From assembly GCA_012728875.1 (NCBI GenBank), contig JAAYEF010000011.1:112476-176475 (forward strand): DNA of 64,000 nt. The letters run 5' to 3'. Made by a program: the position numbers and the translations under genes. The notes below the pieces were generated by a model, which did no database searches, was not told the DNA's origin, and was given only the letters and a program-made list of their open reading frames with translations. The stretch's first letter is position 1, and each line of letters begins with the position of its first letter. Origin of the DNA: Candidatus Cloacimonadota bacterium (GTDB lineage: Bacteria > Cloacimonadota > Cloacimonadia > Cloacimonadales > Cloacimonadaceae). Below are positions 53,128 to 61,613 of this stretch, in pieces.

Positions 53128-55134
53128 ATGGGAATTTTCAAGCTCCAAACCGACTATCGTCCCAGCGGTGACCAGCCCGAAGCCATTGCCGCTTTGGAAG
53201 AGGGAATCCGCTCTGGAAAACAGCACCAGGTGCTGCTGGGAGTCACAGGAAGCGGAAAAACCTTCACCATTGCGAATCTCATCTCCCGCTTCGACCGTCC
53301 CGTGCTGGTGCTGTCGCACAATAAAACCCTCGCCGCCCAGCTTTACGGCGAACTGCGTCAGCTTTTCCCGGAAAACGCGGTGGAATATTTCATCAGCTAT
53401 TATGACTACTATCAGCCGGAAGCCTATATCCCCGGAAAAGACATCTATATTGAAAAAGATTCCGATGTCAACGAGCAGATCGAAAAACTGCGGCTCAGAG
53501 CCACCATGAGCCTGATGGAGCGCAGGGATGTGATCATCGTGGCTTCGGTTTCCTGCATCTACGGTTTGGGCGTGCCAGAGGAATATCGCGAAGCGCTGAT
53601 CCGCTTGGAAACGGGCATGCAGATGGACCGCGATGAACTGCTCAAAAGACTGGTGGCAGCCCACTACAGCCGCAACGACATTGCCTTTGAGCGCGGCGCC
53701 TTCAGGGTCCGGGGCGACATTGTGGACATCTATCCCGCCTATCTGGAGCACTGCTTGAGGGTGGAGTTTTTCGGCGATGAGATCAGCCGTTTGGAAAAGC
53801 TGCATCCCATTTCCTATCAAAGCCTTGGCGAGGTTTCCGAATACCCTGTATATCCAGCCATCCACTTTCTGATGGGCGAGGAAAAGCTGCAAAAGGCTTT
53901 GCTTTCCATTGAGGATGAAATGAACGAACGCGTTGCCTGGTATCTGGCAAACGAACGCTTTGTGGAGGCAGACCGGCTGCAATCCCGAACCAGATTCGAC
54001 CTGGAAATGCTGGCTGAACTGGGCTACTGCTCCGGCATTGAAAACTACACCCGCCACCTCACCGGCTCCAAAGCTGGCGACCCGCCAAACTGCCTACTGG
54101 ACTACTTTCCAGACGACTTTATCTTTGTGATTGATGAATCCCACGCCACCATTCCGCAGGTGCATGGCATGTATGGAGGCGACTACACCCGCAAAAAGAA
54201 CCTGGTGGACTACGGTTTCAGGCTGCCTTCGGCTTTCGACAACCGTCCCCTGCGTTTTGATGAGTTTGAAAAATATCTGCGCACGGTGGTTTTCGTCTCT
54301 GCCACTCCGGCAAATTACGAACTGGAACTGACCCAGGGCGAGATTGTGGAACAGGTGATCCGCCCCACCGGGCTGCTGGACCCTGAAATTGAGATCAAAC
54401 CCATCCGCAATCAGGTGGACGACCTCATCACGCAAATCCGGGAAAGAGTGGCAAAAAACCACAAGGTTCTGGTGATGACCCTCACCAAGCGCATGAGCGA
54501 AGACCTCAGCATCTACCTGCAAAACGCCGGCATAAAAGCGCGCTATCTGCACAGTGAAATCGACTCCATCGAACGCGCCCAGGTGATTCGCAGCCTGCGT
54601 TTGGGCGAATATGACGTAATCGTGGGCGTGAACCTACTGCGCGAAGGTCTGGACCTGCCGGAAGTGTCGCTGGTGGCAATTTTGGATGCCGACAAAACCG
54701 GCTTTCTGCGCTCGACCCGCTCCCTGATCCAGATTTCCGGACGCGCCGCCCGCAACATCGACGGCAAGGTGGTTTTCTATGCGGATGAGATCACAGATGC
54801 CATCCGGGAAACCCTGGAAGTCACAAACCGCCGCCGCGCAAAACAGCTGAAATATAACCAGGAACACAGCATCACGCCCCGCACGATCAGCAAAACCATC
54901 GATCAGATCATGCAATCCACCGCCATCGCCGAAGGCTATGCCTCCCTCGGCGAAGAAGAGGAAGATAAAGACCTCAAGCCCTCAAAGGAAGATTTTTATC
55001 AATATCTGGAATTGGACGACAAGGAAAAGATGATTGGACTCCTGAAAAAGGAGATGAAGCGCGCCGCTTCCAAGCTGGATTTTGAACGCGCCGCAGAACT
55101 GAGGGACAAGATTGCCGATCTGGAAAAAGGCTGA
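53128..55134 (+). CDS. uvrB: Excinuclease ABC subunit B
   Basis: 668 residues, full length. GVTGSGKTFTIAN is Walker A. YYDYYQPEAYIP is in the beta-hairpin that inserts into damaged DNA. FVIDESHATIPQ is the DExH motif, and GVNLLREGLDLPEVSLVAILDADKTGFLRS and QISGRAARN are motifs V and VI. The C-terminal UVR motif (MKRAASKLDFERAAELRDKI) binds UvrC. UvrB verifies lesions in nucleotide excision repair. AAAGGA precedes the ATG. It converges on the lipoprotein gene with 24 bp between stops. Confidence 0.98.
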   Translation: MGIFKLQTDYRPSGDQPEAIAALEEGIRSGKQHQVLLGVTGSGKTFTIANLISRFDRPVLVLSHNKTLAAQLYGELRQLFPENAVEYFISYYDYYQPEAYIPGKDIYIEKDSDVNEQIEKLRLRATMSLMERRDVIIVASVSCIYGLGVPEEYREALIRLETGMQMDRDELLKRLVAAHYSRNDIAFERGAFRVRGDIVDIYPAYLEHCLRVEFFGDEISRLEKLHPISYQSLGEVSEYPVYPAIHFLMGEEKLQKALLSIEDEMNERVAWYLANERFVEADRLQSRTRFDLEMLAELGYCSGIENYTRHLTGSKAGDPPNCLLDYFPDDFIFVIDESHATIPQVHGMYGGDYTRKKNLVDYGFRLPSAFDNRPLRFDEFEKYLRTVVFVSATPANYELELTQGEIVEQVIRPTGLLDPEIEIKPIRNQVDDLITQIRERVAKNHKVLVMTLTKRMSEDLSIYLQNAGIKARYLHSEIDSIERAQVIRSLRLGEYDVIVGVNLLREGLDLPEVSLVAILDADKTGFLRSTRSLIQISGRAARNIDGKVVFYADEITDAIRETLEVTNRRRAKQLKYNQEHSITPRTISKTIDQIMQSTAIAEGYASLGEEEEDKDLKPSKEDFYQYLELDDKEKMIGLLKKEMKRAASKLDFERAAELRDKIADLEKG

Positions 55135-55158
55135 GTGTAAGCCAAAAATCAGCCCGGC

Positions 55159-56091
55159 TCATTTCCTCCCATAGTTCAGATACAGCCGCACTCCCAGGGG
55201 TCTGTGGTCGGAAACCAGAGCCGCATAATGTTGCCAGGTTCCCATATATTCATCCGCCCGGATCACGCGGCAAACCGCGTCCGGCGCATCAAAAGCATCA
55301 AAAAGCTCGTTCGTGATCAGAATATGGTCGATATGTGAAAGATAGGTTGGGTAAGAAACGTTGTTGTAGGTGGGTCTCAAGGCAATATCCATGTCCGCGA
55401 ATTTATACTCCTCCGGTTTGTCCAAAAAAGACAGGAAAACGTTGTATTCACGTGGTTCGGCAATCTGATCGTTCATGTCGCCCACAACGATGACGCGGTC
55501 GTTGGGAAAATTCTGCACGATATATTGATCCAATAGCTGACACGCCAAGCGGCGGCGATATTCCTCGTCCCAAGGGTCATCCTCATCTATATAATTGTCT
55601 CCAAAAGCCTTCAAATGGTTGTTTATCAAAACCACCGGTTCACCCTTGAAGCTGCATTCCATCACATAGGGCGCCCTGGGAAAAGGATTGGTCTGCCCGT
55701 TGTAGATGGTATAGACGTTCTGCACTTCCACCGTGCGCGTATCATATAGATAGGCAAGGCGATAGCTGTTCGTGGCATTATATATGAATCCACTGTAATG
55801 GGGAATCATTCCCACCAGTTCGTGGAAGGCGTTATAATCCATAATTTCCTGCAGGGCAATCACATCGGCTTCCATCTGCGGAATGATGCGTGCAATGGTT
55901 TCCATGCTTGCCTGGCTCGCGGGAAAGGTTTGCAGGTTCCAGGTGACCACATCAAAGCTCTCCTCGGTGCCAAAACGCAGGATGTTTTGCTCGATTGGCG
56001 GTGTGAGCGGAATGTTTCTTCCGCAGGAAGCCAAAAACAGCCCGGCAACAGCCATCAAAAGGATGATTGTATGTTTGAAGGTTCTATTCAT
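55159..56091 (-). CDS. Endonuclease/exonuclease/phosphatase family lipoprotein
   Basis: 310 residues. The signal peptide ends in the lipobox LASC at about 20-23, so the mature protein is lipid-anchored. The domain has VVTWNLQTFP (metal Asn), VIALQEIMD (catalytic Glu), LINNHLKAFG (Asn-x-His), VIVVGDMNDQ (Asp-x-Asn) and LVSDHRPLGV (Asp-His), the complete DNase I-like active site. Secreted members hydrolyse nucleic acids or phosphoesters. It lies between uvrB and the C25 peptidase; scavenging of extracellular DNA is a plausible but unproven role. Confidence 0.93.
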   Translation of the reverse strand: MNRTFKHTIILLMAVAGLFLASCGRNIPLTPPIEQNILRFGTEESFDVVTWNLQTFPASQASMETIARIIPQMEADVIALQEIMDYNAFHELVGMIPHYSGFIYNATNSYRLAYLYDTRTVEVQNVYTIYNGQTNPFPRAPYVMECSFKGEPVVLINNHLKAFGDNYIDEDDPWDEEYRRRLACQLLDQYIVQNFPNDRVIVVGDMNDQIAEPREYNVFLSFLDKPEEYKFADMDIALRPTYNNVSYPTYLSHIDHILITNELFDAFDAPDAVCRVIRADEYMGTWQHYAALVSDHRPLGVRLYLNYGRK

Positions 56092-56222
56092 TTTGTATCC
56101 TTGTTTGAATTCGGAAGCATTTTAATATGCAAGATTTTTTCCAAAAAGCCTGTAAAATTCAAAAGCCCGCCGCTTGGGAATACTTTTTGCATACACATGG
56201 TCAGAAATTTGGGAGAACTTTA

Positions 56223-59200
56223 ATGCGAACCATATTAACGATAGTTTTATTGATGTCCCTGGGCCTGCTGGGCGCTTTGGCCGGGGATTTTTGCCAAACC
56301 ACCGCCACCGGCGTGCAGGCTCGGCTGAATAATCTGCGCCCCCAACCCATTCGGGAAACGGAAACCGCCGACCCCGAATATCCTCAAACCACTTTTGTTT
56401 CCAAAACCTATGCCCTGCCCTTCCAAGAGGCTGAGCTCAGCGTGCAAGCCTTGGAATGGAACGTGTTCGACCGCCAGGGCAGATTGCTTTACACCGAACA
56501 AAACAGAAACATCGACGCACTTTCCATCGGCAACAAATTCACCTTCCGGGAAATGCGTGGATTCACCGTTTTGATCCAAACCCAGTTCGACGAAGGTGAA
56601 ACCATCCGCACCCTTTCAAATGTGGAATTCACCCTCAACGGAAGCCAGCCCATCCAGCTTCCCAACAGCGTTTCCCCCGCTTTTGTGGATGCTTACAAAG
56701 CATTGGCTGACAACTATGCCGGCTCCTACCTGCGCGACCTGCCCGTTTCCCGGCCCAAGATGCTCATCCTGAGCCACACAAACCTTGCCAACTACCAGAA
56801 AGACTTCATCCAGTGGAAGCGCCAGATGGGCTATGAGGTTTTTGTTGCCTATCAAAACGAAATTGGAAGCAGCCTCAGCGACTATCGTGACTTCATCCGC
56901 AACCACTACGAACAGCATCATTGCGACTATCTGCTGCTTTTGGGCGATGCCGGCGGACAGGGACCCTACACCATTCCCACCGCCTTTTTCCCCTCTCCGG
57001 AATATAATGAAAACGATGCCGACGACCATCAATACACCCTTTTGGAAGGTGAAGACTACTTCCCCGAAATGTTGATTGGCCGCTTTTCCTTCAACGAAAT
57101 TTCCGAATTCATCTCCATGGCAAACAAAACCGTCATCTACGAAAAAACCCCGTTTATGGGAAACACTTCCTGGATGAAACGCGCTTTGGCTGTGGCTGGA
57201 AACTATGCCGAAGGCGGGCTGCGTCCCACCACTCCGGTCCACATGTCCCGCTGGCTGAGGGAAAAGATGCTGGGAATCGGCTATACCGCCGTGGACACAG
57301 TGTTTTACCCTCCCACCTATCCCGGCACTTCGGACATCGTTGGATCCATCAACCAGGGTGTGCAATTCATCAGCTATCGCGGCTGGGGTGACGCCAATGG
57401 CTGGCACTTCCCCTCCTTCCACAATCCCGATCTGGACGCCACTTACAACGGACCCCGCATGCCTGTGGTTTTCTCAATAGTTTGCAACACCGGAGACTTT
57501 GCCAACTCCGTGAACCCCTGTTTTGGCGAGAAATGGATGCGCATGGGCAGCATGGCTCAGCCCAACGGATGCGTTGCCTTTGTGGGTCCTTCCGACCTGC
57601 ACACCAAGACCAGATACAACAACTCCATTGGCAGCGGAGCTTTCCGCAGCATTTTCGACTATGGGGTGCGCGGCTTCGGCTCCAGCGTTTTGATGGGAAA
57701 AATCGAACTCTATAAAAACTTCCCGAACGAACTCGCCAACGATCAATACGTGGCCTTCTATTTCCACGTTTACAACCTTTTGGCGGATCCCAGCCTGAAC
57801 ATGTGGGTTCTGGTGCCGCAGGAATTTCCGCAGGACATTGTGGAAAGCGGCAACCAAATCCCGCTCAGCGCCTCCCACGTCCGGGTGAACATTCCTGCAA
57901 ACAAAGGCGCCATGGTGACCGGAACCCGCGACGGCATCAACTTCACCCACGCTCAGGTGAAGGATGGCTTCGCAATTTTGCCCATCACCCCCGGCGACGA
58001 CCGTGACCTCACCCTCACCGTGAGCCAGGAAAACCGTATTCCCAGAATCGTCACCCTCAGCGTTTCCGGTCAGTCCGGAGTGGGCATCGAAGCAAACAAC
58101 GCCGCTCAGCAATTCCTTTCCCCCGGAGAAAGCTTCAACGCCGAAATAAGCTTGAAAAACTTCTCCCAAAGCGCTGTGGAGATCAACGAACTTCAGATTC
58201 AAGCCGCTGAATTTGCCGATGTGAGCTACGCTCACAGCTCCTTCAGCCTTGCCCCCGGCGCCAGCCACAATATCCAATTCACCATCCACGGACATGAAAA
58301 CATAATCCCCCGCCGCAACATAACCTTCAGCCTGCAGATTCCCGGCCAGCCGGTTCAGCAATTCCAGATGTATGGCGGCGGAGCCGAATTTAGCGTTGTG
58401 AGCCACAGCGGCATGATTGCCATCGGGCAGAGTTCAAACGTCCAATTTCAGGTGATCAACCGCGGTGTCAGCGCCATTGACAATGCCAAAGTCCGCTGCA
58501 TTTCCCTCACCGAAGCCGCCAGCTTCTCCGCCAACGACATTCAGCTTGGCAACATCGAACCCGGACAGATCAAATCCTTTGAAGCCTCCATCAATGTGCA
58601 ATCCGGAGCTTGGAACGGACGCAACCTGCCCATGAAGCTGGTCTTTTCCAGCGGCGACTATCAAAATACCTTTTTCTACAGCCTCACCGCCGGAACCCCA
58701 ACCACCACATCTCCCACCGGGCCTGATGAATATGGCTACTTTGCCTATGAAAGCTTCGACACCGACTTCCCGCAAGCCCCTGCGTATCAATGGATTGAAA
58801 CGGATCCCGCTCTGGGCGGACAGGGAACGGTTTGGGAAGTGATGGACGACGGTTCGCTCACTGTGGATCTGCCTTTCTCCTTCCGCTTTTATGGACGTGA
58901 CTACCACCACGTCACCATGTGTTCAAACGGCTGGATTTCGCTTTTACCCACAGATATGGTGGATTTTTACAACCACTACATCCCCGCCGCACTTGGTCCA
59001 AACGCCATGATCGCAGCCTATTGGGATGACCTCAAAGGACTGAAGACCGGGATTGACGACCAGGGCGCCGGTATTTTCAACAATATGCGCCTCATCCGCT
59101 GGCACGATGCCGCAAACAACCGCTATGTCGTGCAATGGAACGATGCCTACAACCAGTACAATATCGACCTGATGGAAAACGCCTCGCTCGAAAAGTTCCA

Positions 59201-59729
59201 GATCATCCTCTACCCCCGCGAAGATCAGGACGGCGACATTGTGATCCAGTATCACACAGTGGACAATCCTGGCACCACCACAAACTATTGCACCGTGGGA
59301 ATTGAAAACCACAACCAAACCGTGGGGCTGGCTTACACCCATGCAAATCAATATCCGCCAACCGCAACGCCCCTGCAAGCCGGCCTTGCCATCAGATTCA
59401 CCACCGACAGTCCTGACACATTTCTCTGGGTTGATGACCCCACTCTGCCTCCGCTTTTCGAGCTTCAGCAGAACTTCCCCAATCCCTTCAATCCAAGCAC
59501 CACCCTGGCTTTCTCCCTCCCTGCTGCCGGAGCTGCCAAACTTGCCATCTACAACAGCAGGGGTCAGCTTGTGAAAACCCTTTTGGATGAAAACCTCAGC
59601 GCCGGAAACCATCGCCTGGTGTGGGACGGACACGACGATTCGGGCCTTCCCGTGGCTTCCGGAATCTATCTCTATAAACTGGATGCGGGCAGGCAAAGCC
59701 AATCCCGCAGGATGTTGCTTCTGAAATAA
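56223..59729 (+). CDS. Gingipain-like C25 peptidase with FlgD sorting tail
   Basis: About 1168 residues. ATG 56223 is chosen for GGGAGAA and the signal peptide (ILTIVLLMSLGLLGALAG); the frame is open back to 56127. An N-terminal propeptide-like region precedes the C25 domain (about 175-540): MLILSHTNLANYQKDFIQWK, DYLLLLGDAGG, then RGWGDANGWH with catalytic His about 395 and SIVCNTGDF with catalytic Cys about 421. Ig-like domains follow (about 590-830). A beta-sandwich (about 850-1080) carries FSFRFYGRDYHHVTMCSNGW. The FlgD-like tail has FPNPFNPSTTL, NSRGQLVK, WDGHDDSG, ASGIYLY and ends LLLK. A secreted cysteine protease for protein degradation is the likely role. Confidence 0.93.
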   Translation: MRTILTIVLLMSLGLLGALAGDFCQTTATGVQARLNNLRPQPIRETETADPEYPQTTFVSKTYALPFQEAELSVQALEWNVFDRQGRLLYTEQNRNIDALSIGNKFTFREMRGFTVLIQTQFDEGETIRTLSNVEFTLNGSQPIQLPNSVSPAFVDAYKALADNYAGSYLRDLPVSRPKMLILSHTNLANYQKDFIQWKRQMGYEVFVAYQNEIGSSLSDYRDFIRNHYEQHHCDYLLLLGDAGGQGPYTIPTAFFPSPEYNENDADDHQYTLLEGEDYFPEMLIGRFSFNEISEFISMANKTVIYEKTPFMGNTSWMKRALAVAGNYAEGGLRPTTPVHMSRWLREKMLGIGYTAVDTVFYPPTYPGTSDIVGSINQGVQFISYRGWGDANGWHFPSFHNPDLDATYNGPRMPVVFSIVCNTGDFANSVNPCFGEKWMRMGSMAQPNGCVAFVGPSDLHTKTRYNNSIGSGAFRSIFDYGVRGFGSSVLMGKIELYKNFPNELANDQYVAFYFHVYNLLADPSLNMWVLVPQEFPQDIVESGNQIPLSASHVRVNIPANKGAMVTGTRDGINFTHAQVKDGFAILPITPGDDRDLTLTVSQENRIPRIVTLSVSGQSGVGIEANNAAQQFLSPGESFNAEISLKNFSQSAVEINELQIQAAEFADVSYAHSSFSLAPGASHNIQFTIHGHENIIPRRNITFSLQIPGQPVQQFQMYGGGAEFSVVSHSGMIAIGQSSNVQFQVINRGVSAIDNAKVRCISLTEAASFSANDIQLGNIEPGQIKSFEASINVQSGAWNGRNLPMKLVFSSGDYQNTFFYSLTAGTPTTTSPTGPDEYGYFAYESFDTDFPQAPAYQWIETDPALGGQGTVWEVMDDGSLTVDLPFSFRFYGRDYHHVTMCSNGWISLLPTDMVDFYNHYIPAALGPNAMIAAYWDDLKGLKTGIDDQGAGIFNNMRLIRWHDAANNRYVVQWNDAYNQYNIDLMENASLEKFQIILYPREDQDGDIVIQYHTVDNPGTTTNYCTVGIENHNQTVGLAYTHANQYPPTATPLQAGLAIRFTTDSPDTFLWVDDPTLPPLFELQQNFPNPFNPSTTLAFSLPAAGAAKLAIYNSRGQLVKTLLDENLSAGNHRLVWDGHDDSGLPVASGIYLYKLDAGRQSQSRRMLLLK

Positions 59730-59795
59730 TCATAAGGGAAGCCGGAACTTTTTCTCCTTTGTAAGTTCAAACCGGCATCCCAACCACGCGCCTCA

Positions 59796-59842
59796 CGTTT
59801 GCTCTCCCGCTTTGGTGAGAGAAAATGCGGGGCGTTTTTTTT
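59796..59842 (+). terminator. Probable terminator after the C25 peptidase gene
   Basis: CCCGC and GCGGG flank a roughly 19-nt spacer, followed by GCGTTTTTTTT. It is about 70 bp past the stop. The stem is short and alternative pairing is possible, so confidence is moderate. Confidence 0.5.
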
Positions 59843-59975
59843 GATTGTATTTTTATTAACATGTGAGAGCCTTTCCAGCCTCTTGGCTCCACGCTTTTCA
59901 AAACCTGCCAAACACTGGATGACCATGGCTTTCACCCATGTTTGGATACATGCCTCAGTCTTGATTCACGGCGTC
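59843..59975. other. Intergenic spacer between terminator and repeat copy C
   Basis: Part of the roughly 510-bp gap between the convergent genes ending at 59729 and 60244. It contains no frame with a ribosome-binding site and no recognised motif. The bases from 60086 to 60243 on the other side of the repeat are equally empty. Confidence 0.4.
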
Positions 59976-60085
59976 AGTCACTTCTTAATCAAGTCTTAAT
60001 CAAGCGTTAATAGTTAAGGCTTGATTAAGGCTTGATAATCGCTTGATTAACGCTTGCAGGCAAGGGCGAGGCGCTGTTGACTTGG
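59976..60085 (-). repeat. Interspersed hairpin repeat, copy C
   Basis: Reverse complement runs GTCAACAGC...CGCCCTTGCCTGCAAGCG, TTAATCAAGCGATTATCAAG, then the CTTAATCAAG / CTTGATTAAG hairpin and AAGAAGTGAC. It matches copies A and B in order and orientation, with a shorter segment between GTCAAC and CCTTGCC. It lies about 160 bp past the stop of the minus-strand secreted protein at 60244. Confidence 0.85.
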
Positions 60086-60243
60086 GGTGGCGTCTGCAAA
60101 GTGAAGGTTTTTGAATAAAAATGCTGCTTCGGGCAAGAGTCGTTGACAGAACAAAGCACAAGAGGTTTGAGCCAGCTTTTCCCTTTGTTTGACAGTTTGG
60201 AAAAACCCGCTCTTATTTCAAGCTCGGAACCGCTGTTTGTCCC

Positions 60244-61119
60244 CTATTCCGTCAATATGAGCGTAAAGACAAAACCGCTTTCCCGGGATTTGTAAACCCT
60301 ATATTTCAAGGCATATAGCTCTGAATCGTAAAGAGAGCCTTCCATGGTGGCAACTGCGGCGTAGTCGCTATCCTCGCAAATAATTTGATAGTCATCAGCC
60401 TCAAAGTCATAATCCACTTGGTCCAAGCCCCACTGTTCCGTCAGCTTGATGTCAAAATCCTGTATTTCATCGCTGCCAAAGCCAACAAAATAGCAGCCCG
60501 TGTCAAAGGGCACGCTGAAGTTGTAAAAACACTGGCTTTCGCCTTCCTCCATGATTCCGCCGATGAGGAAGGTTTTGTTCAGGAAAAACCGATAGTCCCA
60601 TGCATTTTCATCCAGGATGCTAAAGAAATCCATCATTTTAGCCAAGGCATTCACGCATTTTTCCCCGGCATTGTAGTAGGGACTGACGTCGTTGTTCATC
60701 ACGCCCCAAAACACAAAAACCTGCCCATTTGATTCATAGTTCGTGATGGTTATGGTGTAGCTGGCGGATTTTTTGGGCCTAAAATCGCAATTTGGAGTGG
60801 CGTCATAAGCACTATCTTCGGCAACCACACTGCCGTTTTCGTCTGTGATCTGTATATCCAGGTCGATTGCGTCTTCATCGCCATAGGCCCAGATGTTATA
60901 TTTGGTTCCGCGTTCGAACCAGCGTCCGCTGGAAACGGATTCCCCCTCCCCCAAAAGAGCTCCATAAAAACAGGCACTGCCGTCATATTCCCAGCCCAAT
61001 TCACTAATCATGCTGGTGTACATGGCAGCCTTCAGCCCGGTTTGCAAAAGATATTCGGAAACCGAAAATGCTGCTGATGCAAGCAGCAAAAGGATAAAAA
61101 TGATCGCCAAACGTTTCAT
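60244..61119 (-). CDS. Secreted protein with two PPC-like repeats
   Basis: 291 residues. Signal peptide LAIIFILLLLASAAFS (about 4-19). Two similar beta-sandwich halves follow: one with LLGEGESVSSGRWFERGTKY, DLDIQITDENG and DSAYDATPNCDF, the other with IMEEGESQCFYNFSVPFDTG, DFDIKLTEQWG and the acidic segment DYQIICEDSDYAAV. The pattern, with VFxFG-type strands and acidic loops, resembles bacterial pre-peptidase C-terminal (PPC) domains. There is no FlgD tail. GGGAGCG precedes the ATG. Unknown function; probably periplasmic or extracellular. Confidence 0.7.
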   Translation of the reverse strand: MKRLAIIFILLLLASAAFSVSEYLLQTGLKAAMYTSMISELGWEYDGSACFYGALLGEGESVSSGRWFERGTKYNIWAYGDEDAIDLDIQITDENGSVVAEDSAYDATPNCDFRPKKSASYTITITNYESNGQVFVFWGVMNNDVSPYYNAGEKCVNALAKMMDFFSILDENAWDYRFFLNKTFLIGGIMEEGESQCFYNFSVPFDTGCYFVGFGSDEIQDFDIKLTEQWGLDQVDYDFEADDYQIICEDSDYAAVATMEGSLYDSELYALKYRVYKSRESGFVFTLILTE

Positions 61120-61508
61120 TTTTCGCTCCCTAAATTTTTACGACGCTTCTTTGAGCCCAAGATGCCGCCGGCTTTTTTTAAGCTGTATTATGTTTTTGAG
61201 AAACGCAGCAAACTGTCAAGTTTTATTTTTGGTTTATTCAGATCTAAGCCAGCCTCGCTTTTCTGGTTCTTTGGCCAAGGCGTTAAGCAAGTCTTAACCT
61301 GGAATTGACTAAAGTCCTGAGATAAGGACGAGCCATGCTCAGTCTGATTGTTCCTGCGACTTACATAACTGATAACCATACAGTTTGTTAGGACAAAATG
61401 GAACTCTGATACACTCTCGAAAATAAACCTTGACTTAAAATGAAAAGGTTAAAATTATGCAGCCAGTCGTCTTGCCATATTTTGAATGTGCAATACAAGG
61501 AAAGATAA
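61120..61508. other. Intergenic region, possible degenerate repeat copy
   Basis: About 390 bp, AT-rich, between divergent genes. At about 61270-61345 the bases GGCGTTAAGCAAGTCTTAAC and AAGGACGAGCC echo parts of the hairpin repeat seen at 59976-60085 and may be a decayed fourth copy. A TTGACT at about 61430 with TAAAAT close downstream may be a promoter for the plus-strand gene, but the spacing is poor. Confidence 0.35.
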
Positions 61509-61613
61509 ATGCCATTAAAACCTAAGAAAAACGTGTCGGAACCTACACCACCATTTGGCACACACCCTCACTTCGCAAGTAGTGAAGATAAAATAGCACG
61601 AGGGATGAAATGA
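61509..61613 (+). CDS. Possible 34-residue upstream ORF
   Basis: ATG 61509 follows AAGGAAAG by 4 nt and encodes 34 residues, Pro/Lys-rich at the start (MPLKPKKNVSEPTPPFG). Its TGA overlaps the ATG at 61610 (ATGA), the arrangement used elsewhere in this window for translational coupling. No homology is recognised and the short length makes chance likely. Confidence 0.3.
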   Translation: MPLKPKKNVSEPTPPFGTHPHFASSEDKIARGMK

